A model generated the notes under the pieces. It did no database searches. It was not told the DNA's origin and saw nothing but the letters and a program-made list of their open reading frames with translations. The translations under genes were made by a program, and so were the position numbers. Source: JBDGPU01 sp042219525 (GTDB lineage Archaea; Halobacteriota; Halobacteria; Halobacteriales; Haloferacaceae). Taken from it: DNA of 64,000 nucleotides. The stretch lies in contig JBDGPU010000017.1 in assembly GCA_042219525.1 (NCBI GenBank), positions 12,749 through 76,748 on the forward strand, in the 5' to 3' direction. Shown piece by piece: positions 53,238-62,132 of this stretch (position 1 is its first letter; every line of letters begins with the position of its first letter).

Positions 53238-55058
53238 TTATTCTACCGTCACACTCTTCGCCAGATTCCGTGGCTTATCGATCGACCGCCCCTGCAACGC
53301 CGCCACGTGGTAGCTGAACAGCTGGAAGTAGACGTTCGCCACCAGCGGCTCCATCTCGCCTAGCTCCGGCACGGGGAACACCTCGTCCAGGTACTTCTCG
53401 GCGTCTTCCACGACCGACGACGCACACCCGAGCACGGGTGCCCCACGCGATTCGACCTCCTTCACGTTGTTCAGCGTCTCATGCGCGTTCGACCCGTCAG
53501 TCAGCACCGCCAGCACGGGCGTTTTCGGTGTCACAAGCGCGAGGGGACCGTGCTTCAGCTCGCCGGCCGGGAACCCCTCCGCGTGGTCGTAGGATATCTC
53601 CTTCAGCTTCAGCGCCCCTTCGAGCGCGACGGGCGCACCAAGCTGTCGCCCAACGAAGAAGTACGCCTCGCCGTCGACGTACTCCTCGGCGGCCGCCTCG
53701 ACATGGTCCTCCCGGTCGAGCGCCTGCTGGACTGCACCGGGGAGCCCCCGGATGTCCCCCAGCAGTTCCCGGGCCGTCGACGACGACAATACGTCCCGCC
53801 GGCGGCCGACGTACGCGGCGACCATGCTCAGCGTCGCCACCTGCGAGCAGAACGTCTTCGAGGCGGCCACGCCGATCTCCGGGCCGGCCCGAATGAACAC
53901 GGTATCATCGGCCTCCCGCGTCACCGTACTCCCCAGCGTGTTCGTCACGGCCAGCGTCCGTGCGCCGGCACGCTTCGCCTTCCGCAGCGCCGAGAGCGTG
54001 TCCGCGGTCTCGCCAGACTGCGTCACGGCGACCACTAGGGTCCGCCAGGGATCGCGCCCGCCGCCGAACTCGTACTCCGAGGCGATCTCGACCGAGGTCC
54101 GGACGTCAGCGTACTCCTCCAGCAGTTGCGCGCCGTACAGTGCCGCGTGATAGGATGTCCCGGCAGCGACGAACTGGACCTCCTCGAGGGACTGCAGGTA
54201 CTCATCCGGGAGGTCGACGTCGAGGTCGACGTCGCCCTGCATCTCGTCGATGCGCCCGGAGATGGCCTGCCGGAGCGCCTGGGGCTGCTCGTGGATCTCC
54301 TTGAGCATGTAGTGCTCGTAGCCGCCCTTCTCCGCGGCCTCGGCCTCCCACTCGACCTCCTCTACCTCCCTCTCGACCGCCTCGCCGTCGACGTACGTGG
54401 TCGCGCCGGCGTCCGTGACGTGGACGACGTCGCCGTCCTCCACGTACCCGACGCGGCGCGTGTGTTCGAGGAAGGCCGTCACGTCGCTCGCGAGGAACGT
54501 ACCGTGGTCCGCGAGGCCGACGACGAGCGGGCTGTCCTGCCGCGTCGCGACGATGCCCTCGTGGCCCGCGGCGACGACGCCCAGCGCGAAGCTCCCCTGG
54601 AGCTGGTTGATGACCGACTCGACCGCAGCCAGCAGGTCAGCACCGGCGTCGAGCTCCTCTTCGACGAGGTGCGGGACGACCTCGGTGTCCGTCTCGCTGG
54701 TGAACATATGCCCGCGCTCCTGCAAGGCGGTTTTCAGCTCGTCGTAGTTCTCGATGATTCCATTGTGGACGACGGCCACGTCGCCGGACTCGTCCGTGTG
54801 CGGGTGCGCGTTCGCGTCGGTCGGCTCGCCGTGGGTCGACCAGCGTGTGTGTCCGATGCCGCTCGTCGCGGCCGCGCGTTCGGGGAGCACCTCCCGCAGC
54901 GCCGAGAGCTCGCCCTGCCGCTTGTACACGTCAAGCGTGGCGTTCGTCTGCAGGGCGATTCCAGCGGAGTCGTAGCCGCGATACTCCAGGTTCTGGAGGC
55001 CCTCAGTAAGTATGGGGAGCGCTTCGTCGTCGCCAACGTAGCCGATAATACCACACAT
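53238..55058 (-). CDS. glmS: Glutamine--fructose-6-phosphate aminotransferase (isomerizing)
   Basis: A 606-aa GlmS. The processed N-terminal Cys2 (MCGIIGYVGDD) is the glutaminase nucleophile, with GHTRWSTHGEPTDANAHPH and HNGIIENYDEL. The two SIS domains contain VAAGTSYHAALYGAQLL and GRQLGAPVALEGALKLKEISY, and the protein ends PRNLAKSVTVE. It makes glucosamine-6-phosphate, the entry step to UDP-GlcNAc. It is the last gene of a minus-strand operon with two nucleotidyltransferases (2-bp gap upstream). No glmS ribozyme-like leader exists. Confidence 0.96.
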   Translation of the reverse strand: MCGIIGYVGDDEALPILTEGLQNLEYRGYDSAGIALQTNATLDVYKRQGELSALREVLPERAAATSGIGHTRWSTHGEPTDANAHPHTDESGDVAVVHNGIIENYDELKTALQERGHMFTSETDTEVVPHLVEEELDAGADLLAAVESVINQLQGSFALGVVAAGHEGIVATRQDSPLVVGLADHGTFLASDVTAFLEHTRRVGYVEDGDVVHVTDAGATTYVDGEAVEREVEEVEWEAEAAEKGGYEHYMLKEIHEQPQALRQAISGRIDEMQGDVDLDVDLPDEYLQSLEEVQFVAAGTSYHAALYGAQLLEEYADVRTSVEIASEYEFGGGRDPWRTLVVAVTQSGETADTLSALRKAKRAGARTLAVTNTLGSTVTREADDTVFIRAGPEIGVAASKTFCSQVATLSMVAAYVGRRRDVLSSSTARELLGDIRGLPGAVQQALDREDHVEAAAEEYVDGEAYFFVGRQLGAPVALEGALKLKEISYDHAEGFPAGELKHGPLALVTPKTPVLAVLTDGSNAHETLNNVKEVESRGAPVLGCASSVVEDAEKYLDEVFPVPELGEMEPLVANVYFQLFSYHVAALQGRSIDKPRNLAKSVTVE

Positions 55059-55060
55059 AA

Positions 55061-56230
55061 TTATCCCCTCTTCACCACGGCATCGTCCTCGATACGACCG
55101 TCGACGATCGCCCCCGATTCGACGGACGCGGCATTGCCGAGCACTGCGCCGGGGTCGAACGCGACTCCCCCGCCGACGTCGGCGTTGTCGCCGACGACGC
55201 CGCCGAGCCGGACGCCTTCGTAGAAGACGCCGTCGACGACCACGTCGGTCTCGCCACCCTCGACAGTCGTGTTTGGGCCGACAGTGGCGTTCTCTCCGAC
55301 GATACAGTCACGAACGACCGCACCAGCACCGATAGTCGCGTCCGGGAGCACGACCGCGTTCGACACGACGGCATTCGCGCCGACCTCCACGTTATCGCCG
55401 AGCGACGTCCCCGGGAGCACGGTCGCACTGGGGCGAACGCGAACGTCGTCCCCGACAGCGACGGGGTCGACGACCGTCGCTTGCTCGTGGACCAGCGCGC
55501 TCTGTTCGGTGTCGACAGAGACGTCGCCGCCGAACTGGTCGAGCATGCGCGTATTGACCGAGAGGAGGTCCCAGAGGTGGGACACGTCGAGCCAGAGCCC
55601 ATCGAACGGGACGGCCCGGAGGTCGTCGGCATACTCGCGGAGGACCGTCGTGATTCCGAGCTCCCCGTCGGACTCGGCAGCGCGGAGATCGTCGAAAACG
55701 CGCTGTCCGATCCCATACACGCCGGCGTTGATGTAGTCCGTCGCGACCGTGTGTGCGGGCGGCTTCTCCTCGATTCCCGTCACCGTTTGCCCGTCGAGTT
55801 CGACGACGCCGTAGTTCTCGGGCTGGTTCGACCGCGTGACTGCCATCACCGGTTCCTGGCGGTCCCGTCGCTCCTCGACGACGGCGGAGATGGCTTCGGG
55901 TTCCACGATGCGGTCGCCGTTAAGCGCGATAAACGGGCCGTCGACCTGGGGTTCGGCCTGGAGCAGCGCGTGGCCCGTGCCGAGCTGTTTCTCCTGGACC
56001 GCGTACTCGACGTCGACGCCCCAGTCGTCGCCGTCGCCGAAGTAGCTCTGGATGCGCTCGCGCTCGTAGCCGACGACGAAGACGAACTCGTCGATCCCGG
56101 CCTCCCGGCCGGCCTCGATCACGTGTTCGAGCAGCGGGCGATTCGCGATCGGTAACATCGGTTTGGGGCGCGCACGGGTCAGCGGCCGGAGCCGCGTTCC
56201 CTCACCCGCCGCGAGGACGACAGCTTTCAT
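55061..56230 (-). CDS. Sugar-1-phosphate nucleotidylyltransferase with beta-helix domain
   Basis: A 389-aa protein: nucleotidyltransferase (GEGTRLRPLTRARPKPMLPI, FIALNGDRIV, YINAGVYGI) plus a C-terminal left-handed beta-helix (about 240-389). It lacks the GlmU acetyltransferase hallmarks found in its neighbour at 56255, so it is more likely a glucose-1-phosphate thymidylyl/uridylyl-type enzyme. It lies 24 bp after the neighbour and 2 bp before glmS. Confidence 0.85.
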   Translation of the reverse strand: MKAVVLAAGEGTRLRPLTRARPKPMLPIANRPLLEHVIEAGREAGIDEFVFVVGYERERIQSYFGDGDDWGVDVEYAVQEKQLGTGHALLQAEPQVDGPFIALNGDRIVEPEAISAVVEERRDRQEPVMAVTRSNQPENYGVVELDGQTVTGIEEKPPAHTVATDYINAGVYGIGQRVFDDLRAAESDGELGITTVLREYADDLRAVPFDGLWLDVSHLWDLLSVNTRMLDQFGGDVSVDTEQSALVHEQATVVDPVAVGDDVRVRPSATVLPGTSLGDNVEVGANAVVSNAVVLPDATIGAGAVVRDCIVGENATVGPNTTVEGGETDVVVDGVFYEGVRLGGVVGDNADVGGGVAFDPGAVLGNAASVESGAIVDGRIEDDAVVKRG

Positions 56231-56254
56231 AGATCGGTGTTCTGGTGCAAGGTC

Positions 56255-57451
56255 TTAGTAGTCCGTGTCGACGTCGCGGGTGACAGTCTCCCCCGGTCCG
56301 GTCGCTGCATCCGCCCCGAGTTTGACGCCCGCGTTCAAACTGGTGTCGATACCGGTCTTCGCCTCGTCGCCGACGACTACGCCGAATTTGCGACGCCGCG
56401 TGTCGGTCGACTCGCCCTTGACTCGCAACCTGACGTTTTCGTCGTCGTGGCGCAAGTTTGCGACGTTCGTCCCGGCTCCGAAGTTCACGTCGCGTCCGAG
56501 GACCGAATCGCCGACGTACGAGAGGTGACTGACGGTCGCCCCGGCCATCAGCACCGAGTTCTTCACCTCCACCGAGTGCCCGACTTTCGCGCCCTCGCCG
56601 ACGACGGTTTTCCCACGGACATACGCGTTCGGCCCGACCGTTGCGCCCGACCGGATTAGGGCTGGCCCCTCCACGACGACCCCCGCGTCCACGGTGGCAC
56701 CTTCCTCGACGACGACCGATCCTCGCAAGTCGGCGTCGGAGTCGACGTCGCCGTCGACCCGCCTGTCGGCCGAACCGAGGTACCACTCGTTAGCTTCGAG
56801 TAGCTCCCAGGGTCGGCCGACACCGAGCCAAAAGTCGACGTCGACGGCTCGAACCTCGTACTCGTCGATCACGCGCGCCAGCACGTCCGTAATCTCGTAC
56901 TCGCCGCGGTCGCTCTCCTCGACGTCGAGCCAGTCCTGTGCGGCGGCCGGGAAGGCGTACGCGCCGACGTTGACGCGTGAGGACGGCGGGTCGTCCGGTT
57001 TCTCGACGACGTCGGTAACGAAGCCGTCGTCCACGTCGAAGACGCCGTATGGTCGCGGATCTTCGACCTCGTAAGCGCCGACCGCCGGTGCAGAAATGTA
57101 GAGCTCTCCCAGCGCGTTGGCATCGTAGAGGTCGTCGCCGTTGAGCACGACGAATGGTCCGTCGTCAAGTACGTCGCGTGCGGCCCGGACAGCGTCGGCT
57201 GTCCCACGCTGGCGCTCCTGGACCGCGTACTCGACGGACACTCCCGCGTACTCCTCACCGAAATGCTCTCGAATCGAGTCGGCCTCGTAGCCGACGACGA
57301 GGACGATTTTCGACGCGCCCGCAGCGGCTGCCGCATCGGCGGTGTCCGCGACCAGCGGCCGGTCGCCCACGGGGAGCATCGGTTTCGGGCGTTTCGCAGT
57401 CAATGGTCGCATCCGGGTCCCTTCCCCGGCTGCGAGGATGACAGTTTGCAT
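56255..57451 (-). CDS. glmU: GlmU-type bifunctional GlcNAc/GlcN-1-phosphate enzyme
   Basis: A 398-aa protein: nucleotidyltransferase (GEGTRMRPLTAKRPKPMLPV, VVLNGDDLY, VGAYAFP) followed by a beta-helix with the acetyltransferase region VGHSVEVKNSVLMAGATVSH, LSYVGDSVLGRDVNFGAGTN, and the trailing RRRKFGVVVGDEAKTGIDTS. Archaeal enzymes of this type acetylate GlcN-1-P and form UDP-GlcNAc. First gene of the operon glmU - nucleotidyltransferase - glmS; divergent from glmM. Confidence 0.88.
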   Translation of the reverse strand: MQTVILAAGEGTRMRPLTAKRPKPMLPVGDRPLVADTADAAAAAGASKIVLVVGYEADSIREHFGEEYAGVSVEYAVQERQRGTADAVRAARDVLDDGPFVVLNGDDLYDANALGELYISAPAVGAYEVEDPRPYGVFDVDDGFVTDVVEKPDDPPSSRVNVGAYAFPAAAQDWLDVEESDRGEYEITDVLARVIDEYEVRAVDVDFWLGVGRPWELLEANEWYLGSADRRVDGDVDSDADLRGSVVVEEGATVDAGVVVEGPALIRSGATVGPNAYVRGKTVVGEGAKVGHSVEVKNSVLMAGATVSHLSYVGDSVLGRDVNFGAGTNVANLRHDDENVRLRVKGESTDTRRRKFGVVVGDEAKTGIDTSLNAGVKLGADAATGPGETVTRDVDTDY

Positions 57452-57555
57452 ACGCGAACCCTGCTCCGGCGACTGCATAGTGGTTGCGCTCTTCGTGCCG
57501 ATTCGAACCGGTTCGCGTCAGGAAGGTTCAAGCCCGTCTCCGCGAAACGACCCCT

Positions 57556-58869
57556 GTGTTCGGAACCAGTGGTATCCGTGGCGAAGTCGGCGAGACAATA
57601 ACGGCCGATCTCGCGGTCGACCTCGGCCGAGCGCTCGCGTCGTACGGAGCGGATTCGGTCGTGGTCGGCCGCGACCCGAGACCGACAGGGGAGTTCCTCG
57701 CGGACGCGATAAGCGCCGGACTTCGCGAGTGCGGCGCCGACGTCGTCGACGTTGGGATGGCATCGAACCCGACCATCGCACGCAGCGTCTCGTGGCAAGA
57801 CGCCGACGCCGGCGTCGCCATCACGGCCTCACACAACCCGGCCAGCGACAACGGATTCAAACTGTGGACCCCGTCGGGGCAGGCGTTCAACGAGGGCCAG
57901 CGACAGGCAATCAGCGACCTTCTCGAAGGCGAAGCAGTCGACCTGCCGCCCTGGGATCAAACTGGCTCGAAACGCTCGTGGGAAGGCGCCGTCGACCGCC
58001 ACGTCGACGCGCTCCTCGACGCGACCGGCGAGGTCGACCCGCTCGACGTGGTGGTCGACGTGGGCAATGGTGCGGGCGCGGTCACAGCACGTGCGCTCGA
58101 CGAACTCGGCTGTCACGTCGAGACGCTCAACGCCCAGCCCGACGGCCGCTTCCCTGCTCGTCCGAGCGAGCCGACCGCGGAACACTGCAAGGGGCTGATC
58201 GAATACGTCGAAGCGACCGACGCGGACCTCGGCATCGCCCACGACGGCGACGCCGACCGTATGCGCGCCATCGACGACGAGGGCCAGTTCCTCGCCGGCG
58301 ACACGTTCCTCGCGCTGTTCGGACGGGACGCAGCAGGAGATGGCGACACAGTCGCCGCCCCGGTGAACACGAGTCTCGCCGTCAACGACGCGCTCGACTC
58401 GGTCGGCGCCTCGCTCACGAGAACGAAGGTCGGGGACGTCTACGTCGCGGAGGCAGCAACCGACGACGACGTGGTCTTCGGCGGCGAGCCCAGCGGTGCC
58501 TGGATCTGGCCCGCGGAGACGCTCTGTCCGGATGGACCCCTTGCGGCCTGCCAGCTCGTCGAGTTAGTCAGTCGACGAGGACCGCTCTCCACGCTCGCGG
58601 ACGCTGTCGACAACGTCCCGATTCGTCGGGAGAGCATCCAGGTCGACGAGAAAAGGGATGTAATGGCTCAGGTCGCCGCCGACGTCCAAGCGAGCTACGA
58701 CGACGTGACGACGATCGACGGCGTCCACGTCGACGTCGGGGATGGCTGGTTCCTCGTCCGTGCGAGCGGGACGCAGCCTCTCATTCGGCTGACGGCTGAA
58801 GCCCGCGACCGGAACCGGTGTGAAGAGCTTCTCGCGACCGCTCGGGAGTTCGTTGAACCTAGTAACTAA
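57556..58869 (+). CDS. glmM: Phosphoglucosamine mutase
   Basis: A 437-aa alpha-D-phosphohexomutase starting VFGTSGIRGEVGETIT (GTG start). The phospho-serine loop is ITASHNPASDNGFKLW, the metal loop is IAHDGDADRMRAI, the sugar loop is FGGEPSGAWIWP, and the phosphate loop is VRASGTQPLIRLTAE. It converts GlcN-6-P to GlcN-1-P, linking glmS to glmU. Start GTG 57556 is set by the FGTSG(I/V)RG motif, which begins all such enzymes. The 104-bp gap to glmU is a shared divergent promoter region. Confidence 0.93.
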   Translation: MFGTSGIRGEVGETITADLAVDLGRALASYGADSVVVGRDPRPTGEFLADAISAGLRECGADVVDVGMASNPTIARSVSWQDADAGVAITASHNPASDNGFKLWTPSGQAFNEGQRQAISDLLEGEAVDLPPWDQTGSKRSWEGAVDRHVDALLDATGEVDPLDVVVDVGNGAGAVTARALDELGCHVETLNAQPDGRFPARPSEPTAEHCKGLIEYVEATDADLGIAHDGDADRMRAIDDEGQFLAGDTFLALFGRDAAGDGDTVAAPVNTSLAVNDALDSVGASLTRTKVGDVYVAEAATDDDVVFGGEPSGAWIWPAETLCPDGPLAACQLVELVSRRGPLSTLADAVDNVPIRRESIQVDEKRDVMAQVAADVQASYDDVTTIDGVHVDVGDGWFLVRASGTQPLIRLTAEARDRNRCEELLATAREFVEPSN

Positions 58870-59024
58870 CGAGTCGAAAGTTCCCAAAACGAAGGGCACG
58901 GTCCCCAGTTTCCGCCACGGCCGCGATCCGGACCCTCTCGATTCCGCCGGTGCAACTATCCTCAGGCAGCCACAGCAAGAGAGACCTGGAGAGAGAAAGC
59001 TCGGACGCCAACCGCTGAGCCGAG

Positions 59025-59156
59025 TTAATCGTCGGTCGACGACGCGTCCTGACGCTGTTCGCTCAGCGTTTCCCACACTTCGACGCACCCACAGCCGTCG
59101 TCGACGTCTGCCAGGTGCTCATCCAAGCGTTCGTCGTCGGGATCGCGTTTACTCAT
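59025..59156 (-). CDS. 43-aa Cys-containing acidic hypothetical protein
   Basis: MSKRDPDDERLDEHLADVDD followed by GCGCVEVWETLSEQRQ. The CGC pair and acidic helices resemble a small conserved haloarchaeal protein, but I cannot name a family. It is divergent from the TrmB gene with an 79-bp gap. 58870-59024 contains no gene. Confidence 0.55.
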   Translation of the reverse strand: MSKRDPDDERLDEHLADVDDGCGCVEVWETLSEQRQDASSTDD

Positions 59157-59206
59157 CTTGCGAGTAACTATAGTCGCCCCCTTAATCAATCTTCCCCTAC
59201 TGGTGC

Positions 59207-59212
59207 TTTTAA
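59207..59212 (+). promoter_or_regulatory. TATA box of the TrmB-family gene
   Basis: TTTTAA ends 23 nt before ATG 59236, as expected for a leaderless mRNA. Confidence 0.55.
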
Positions 59213-59235
59213 GCCCGGGTCGGGAAGGGGTCGGT

Positions 59236-60084
59236 ATGGCGACGACTGAGGCGGAGCGCCTGCTCGAGCGACTCGACCTGACTGAGTACGAGCGAACCGC
59301 GCTCCAGGAATTACTCACGCTTGGCCGGACGACGGCCCCTGATCTCGCAGAGGCGACCGGCATTCCGAAAGCTCGAATCTACGGTGTTCTGGACGATCTC
59401 GTCGACCGCGGGTTCGTCGAGCTCATCCCGGAACGCCCGAAGAAGTATCAACCGAAACCACCGGACGAGATCCTCGACAGAGCGATCGAAAACGAGCGAC
59501 AGTCCTACGAGCAGTCGCGCGCCGAGATCGAGGAGATACGCGACGAGTTCCTCGAAACGTTCGGCTCTCTCTACGAATCCGCTGCTGCGGACGTAACTCC
59601 GACCGAGGAGCTGTTCGCGGTCGTCGACGTCGGTGATCCGAGCGAAACCGAAACGCGGCAGCTCTACCACGAGGCCGACGACCAGGTTCTGGTTCTGACG
59701 AAGAGCTTCGAGTACTTCCCGTCTATTGAGCCGGCTTTTGCGGACGCGGTGGACCGCGGCATCGACGTTTCCGTTTTATTCGTCGATCCAGACCTTCTTT
59801 CGACCGAAAACCGTCCCGTGCAACAGGAGCGCGTCGAAACACTCAGGGCCGAGTATCCATCCGTCGGGATTCGGTTCAGTGAGGAACCACTCTCGTGGCG
59901 AGGAACGTTCGCGGACCCGAGCATGAAGTACGAAACCGGAACGGCGATTCTGCTCGTTGAGGAGAAGGACGTACCGCTGCACAAGCGAAAAGCAGCCGTC
60001 ACGGAGAATGGGTCGTTCGTTGCTGGACTCTCGCGATACTTCGACCTGATCTGGGAGCACGAAAGCAGCGAACGCCCACGATAG
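59236..60084 (+). CDS. TrmB family sugar-responsive transcriptional regulator
   Basis: A 282-aa protein. The N-terminal winged helix (residues about 8-75: LLERLDLTEYERTALQELL ... ATGIPKARIYGVLDDLVDRGFVEL) is followed by a short coiled coil and a TrmB C-terminal domain (about 110-275), which in relatives binds sugars or a phospholipase-D-like ligand site. Its place between glmM and the epimerase genes suggests control of nucleotide-sugar supply. It converges with the epimerase operon. Confidence 0.9.
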   Translation: MATTEAERLLERLDLTEYERTALQELLTLGRTTAPDLAEATGIPKARIYGVLDDLVDRGFVELIPERPKKYQPKPPDEILDRAIENERQSYEQSRAEIEEIRDEFLETFGSLYESAAADVTPTEELFAVVDVGDPSETETRQLYHEADDQVLVLTKSFEYFPSIEPAFADAVDRGIDVSVLFVDPDLLSTENRPVQQERVETLRAEYPSVGIRFSEEPLSWRGTFADPSMKYETGTAILLVEEKDVPLHKRKAAVTENGSFVAGLSRYFDLIWEHESSERPR

Positions 60085-60114
60085 CTCCTCGGGCGGAATA
60101 AACGGAGAGATCGA

Positions 60115-61152
60115 CTACGGTTGATTTGCTTCGAGCAGGGACCGGATACTTTCCTCGACCGTGTGCTCCGGGCTCCAGCCGAGCTCGGCCTCGGTTCGTG
60201 AGGTATCGACGCCGAACTCGTCGACGAGTGTCTCGCCGGAGCGTGGATTCTCGCGCAGTTCGATATCCACGTCCTCGCTTGCAACCTCACTGGTCAGTCG
60301 CTGGACGATTTCGGCGACTTCCGTGACGCTCGGATCCTCGTCGCTTGCGATCTCGTAGGCAGTGACGCCGGTCTTGTTGGCCTCGAGGTCGGCGAGCAGC
60401 TGCTCGGTGCTATCGACGTACGCCCTCGCGACGTCGTCGACGTGGATGAAGTTCCGCGATTGGGTGCCCGGCTCGTAGACGGTCAGCGTCTCGCCGGAAA
60501 GCGCCCGGTCGACGAAGAAGTTGATCACGGTCCCCTTCGAGACGTGCGTCCCGTTGATCTCGTGCTCGCCGTAAAGGTTCGACTTCAGGAACGTGTGTGC
60601 GGGGAACGCGCCGTCCGCCATCTCCTCGACCACGTCCTCACCGAGCACCTTCGTGCGCCCGTACCAGTTCAGCGGATCGCGTGGAAGGTCGGCCGTGATC
60701 GGGAACTTGGCCGGGTCCCCCAGCACCGCCATGCTGAACGGGAACGCCAGCGCCGCGCCGGTCTTCCGGCAGAACCAGGCGACGTTCGACGTGCCCGTGA
60801 CGTTCACATCGTAGGCGAGGTCCTGATTGTCCTCGCAGTCGTCGACGCCGCTGATCGCCGCCAGGTGCAACACCACATCGGCGCCGGAGAGTGCGTCCTC
60901 CAGGCGGTCGCGGTTCCGGATGTCGACGTGCTCGACGTCGACGCCGCGGACCGACCGGACGGTTCCGAGGTAGAAGTTGTCCAGCGCGACGATCTCCCAG
61001 TCGGGGTGCGCTTCCCGGAGGTGCCACACGACGCGGCTGCCGATGTAGCCAGCGGCGCCGGTGACCGCGATCGTCGGTTGCGACTCGGCTTCTGTCGGTT
61101 GCGGGTCGTCTTCGGTCGTTGCGTTGCTGTCGTCGGTGTTCGAGTCAGTCAT
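60115..61152 (-). CDS. NAD-dependent epimerase/dehydratase
   Basis: A 345-aa extended SDR with an acidic/Thr-rich N-terminal tail of about 25 residues before IAVTGAAGYIGSRVVWHL. It has HLAAISGVDDCEDN, the Tyr/Lys pair in NWYGRTKVLG, and a C-terminal LGWSPEHTVEESIRSLL as in sugar-nucleotide epimerases. ATG 61152 overlaps the stop of the upstream epimerase by 1 nt. Third gene of a minus-strand operon. Confidence 0.87.
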   Translation of the reverse strand: MTDSNTDDSNATTEDDPQPTEAESQPTIAVTGAAGYIGSRVVWHLREAHPDWEIVALDNFYLGTVRSVRGVDVEHVDIRNRDRLEDALSGADVVLHLAAISGVDDCEDNQDLAYDVNVTGTSNVAWFCRKTGAALAFPFSMAVLGDPAKFPITADLPRDPLNWYGRTKVLGEDVVEEMADGAFPAHTFLKSNLYGEHEINGTHVSKGTVINFFVDRALSGETLTVYEPGTQSRNFIHVDDVARAYVDSTEQLLADLEANKTGVTAYEIASDEDPSVTEVAEIVQRLTSEVASEDVDIELRENPRSGETLVDEFGVDTSRTEAELGWSPEHTVEESIRSLLEANQP

Positions 61153-62129
61153 TAGGTCTCCCTCCGTTCGCGGCTCTCGAAGCGCTCCGCGAGCTCGCGG
61201 ACGCCCTCGGCGAGCGTGTAGTCGAGCGAGTAGCCCGTCTCCGCCACCCGGTCGAAGTTCACGTGATACGAGGGGCCGGGGTTCTTGTCGCGGAGGTAGG
61301 TCACTTCCAGATCTGTATTCAGCTCGTCGCGGATCAGCTCCGCGACCTCCGAGATCTGGTAGTTCTCGTCGCCGTCGCCGACGTTGTACACCGCCTGCGG
61401 CCAGGCGTCGGGGTTCAGCGCGGCGTGTTTGAACGCGCCTGCCGCGTCGCGGACGTGGATGAACGGGCGCCAGTTGCTCCCGTCGCCGTAGACGGTGAGC
61501 GGGCGGTCCGTCAGCGCGCGGAAGACGAAGGTGTTGACGACGAGGTTGAACCGGACGCCGGGCGCCGCACCGTAGTTCGTGCTCATGCGGAGCGCGGTCG
61601 CATCGAAGCCGTGCTCGTCGGCCGCGTTCGCGATGATCGCCTCGCCGCGCTGCTTGCTCTCGGCGTAGGGGTTCAGCGGGTCGGGCTCGGTCGTCTCGTC
61701 GATGTCCGTCGTCGCCGCGCGGCCGTAGTTGTTACACGAGGAGGCGAAGACGAGCGTGTCGACGTCGTGTTTGCCCGCGGCAGTGGCGACGTGGTCGGTG
61801 CCGTCGGCGTTGACGGCGAGCGTCTCGTCCCGGCGCTCGTGGGTGCTGCTCGCGCCCGTGATGGCCGCGAGGTGGATGATCGTGTCGACGCCGCGGGCGG
61901 CCGTCTCGACGTCGCCGTACTCGCGGACGTCGCCGCGCTGGAACTCGAGGTCGGCGCCGTCGCCGCTATCGGCGCTCCCTGCGCCCAGCCCGGTCCCGAA
62001 CAGCGTCCGTGGCGAGCCGTTCGAGAGGTTGTCGAGGACGACGACGCGGTCGACGCGGTCGTCGTCGAGCAGTTGCGGGACGAGCACGCTGCCGACGTAG
62101 CCGCAGCCGCCGGTGACGAGAACGTCCAT
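61152..62129 (-). CDS. NAD-dependent epimerase/dehydratase
   Basis: A 325-aa extended SDR starting MDVLVTGGCGYVGSVLVPQL. It has HLAAITGASSTHERRDET, FASSCNNYG and the NPYAESKQRGE Tyr/Lys motif, plus VYGDGSNWRPFIHVRD. The nearest recognisable group is dTDP/UDP-glucose epimerase-dehydratase-like, including GDP-sugar reductases; no more precise claim is possible. 3 bp after the UDP-sulfoquinovose synthase gene. Confidence 0.87.
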   Translation of the reverse strand: MDVLVTGGCGYVGSVLVPQLLDDDRVDRVVVLDNLSNGSPRTLFGTGLGAGSADSGDGADLEFQRGDVREYGDVETAARGVDTIIHLAAITGASSTHERRDETLAVNADGTDHVATAAGKHDVDTLVFASSCNNYGRAATTDIDETTEPDPLNPYAESKQRGEAIIANAADEHGFDATALRMSTNYGAAPGVRFNLVVNTFVFRALTDRPLTVYGDGSNWRPFIHVRDAAGAFKHAALNPDAWPQAVYNVGDGDENYQISEVAELIRDELNTDLEVTYLRDKNPGPSYHVNFDRVAETGYSLDYTLAEGVRELAERFESRERRET

Positions 62130-62132
62130 CGG

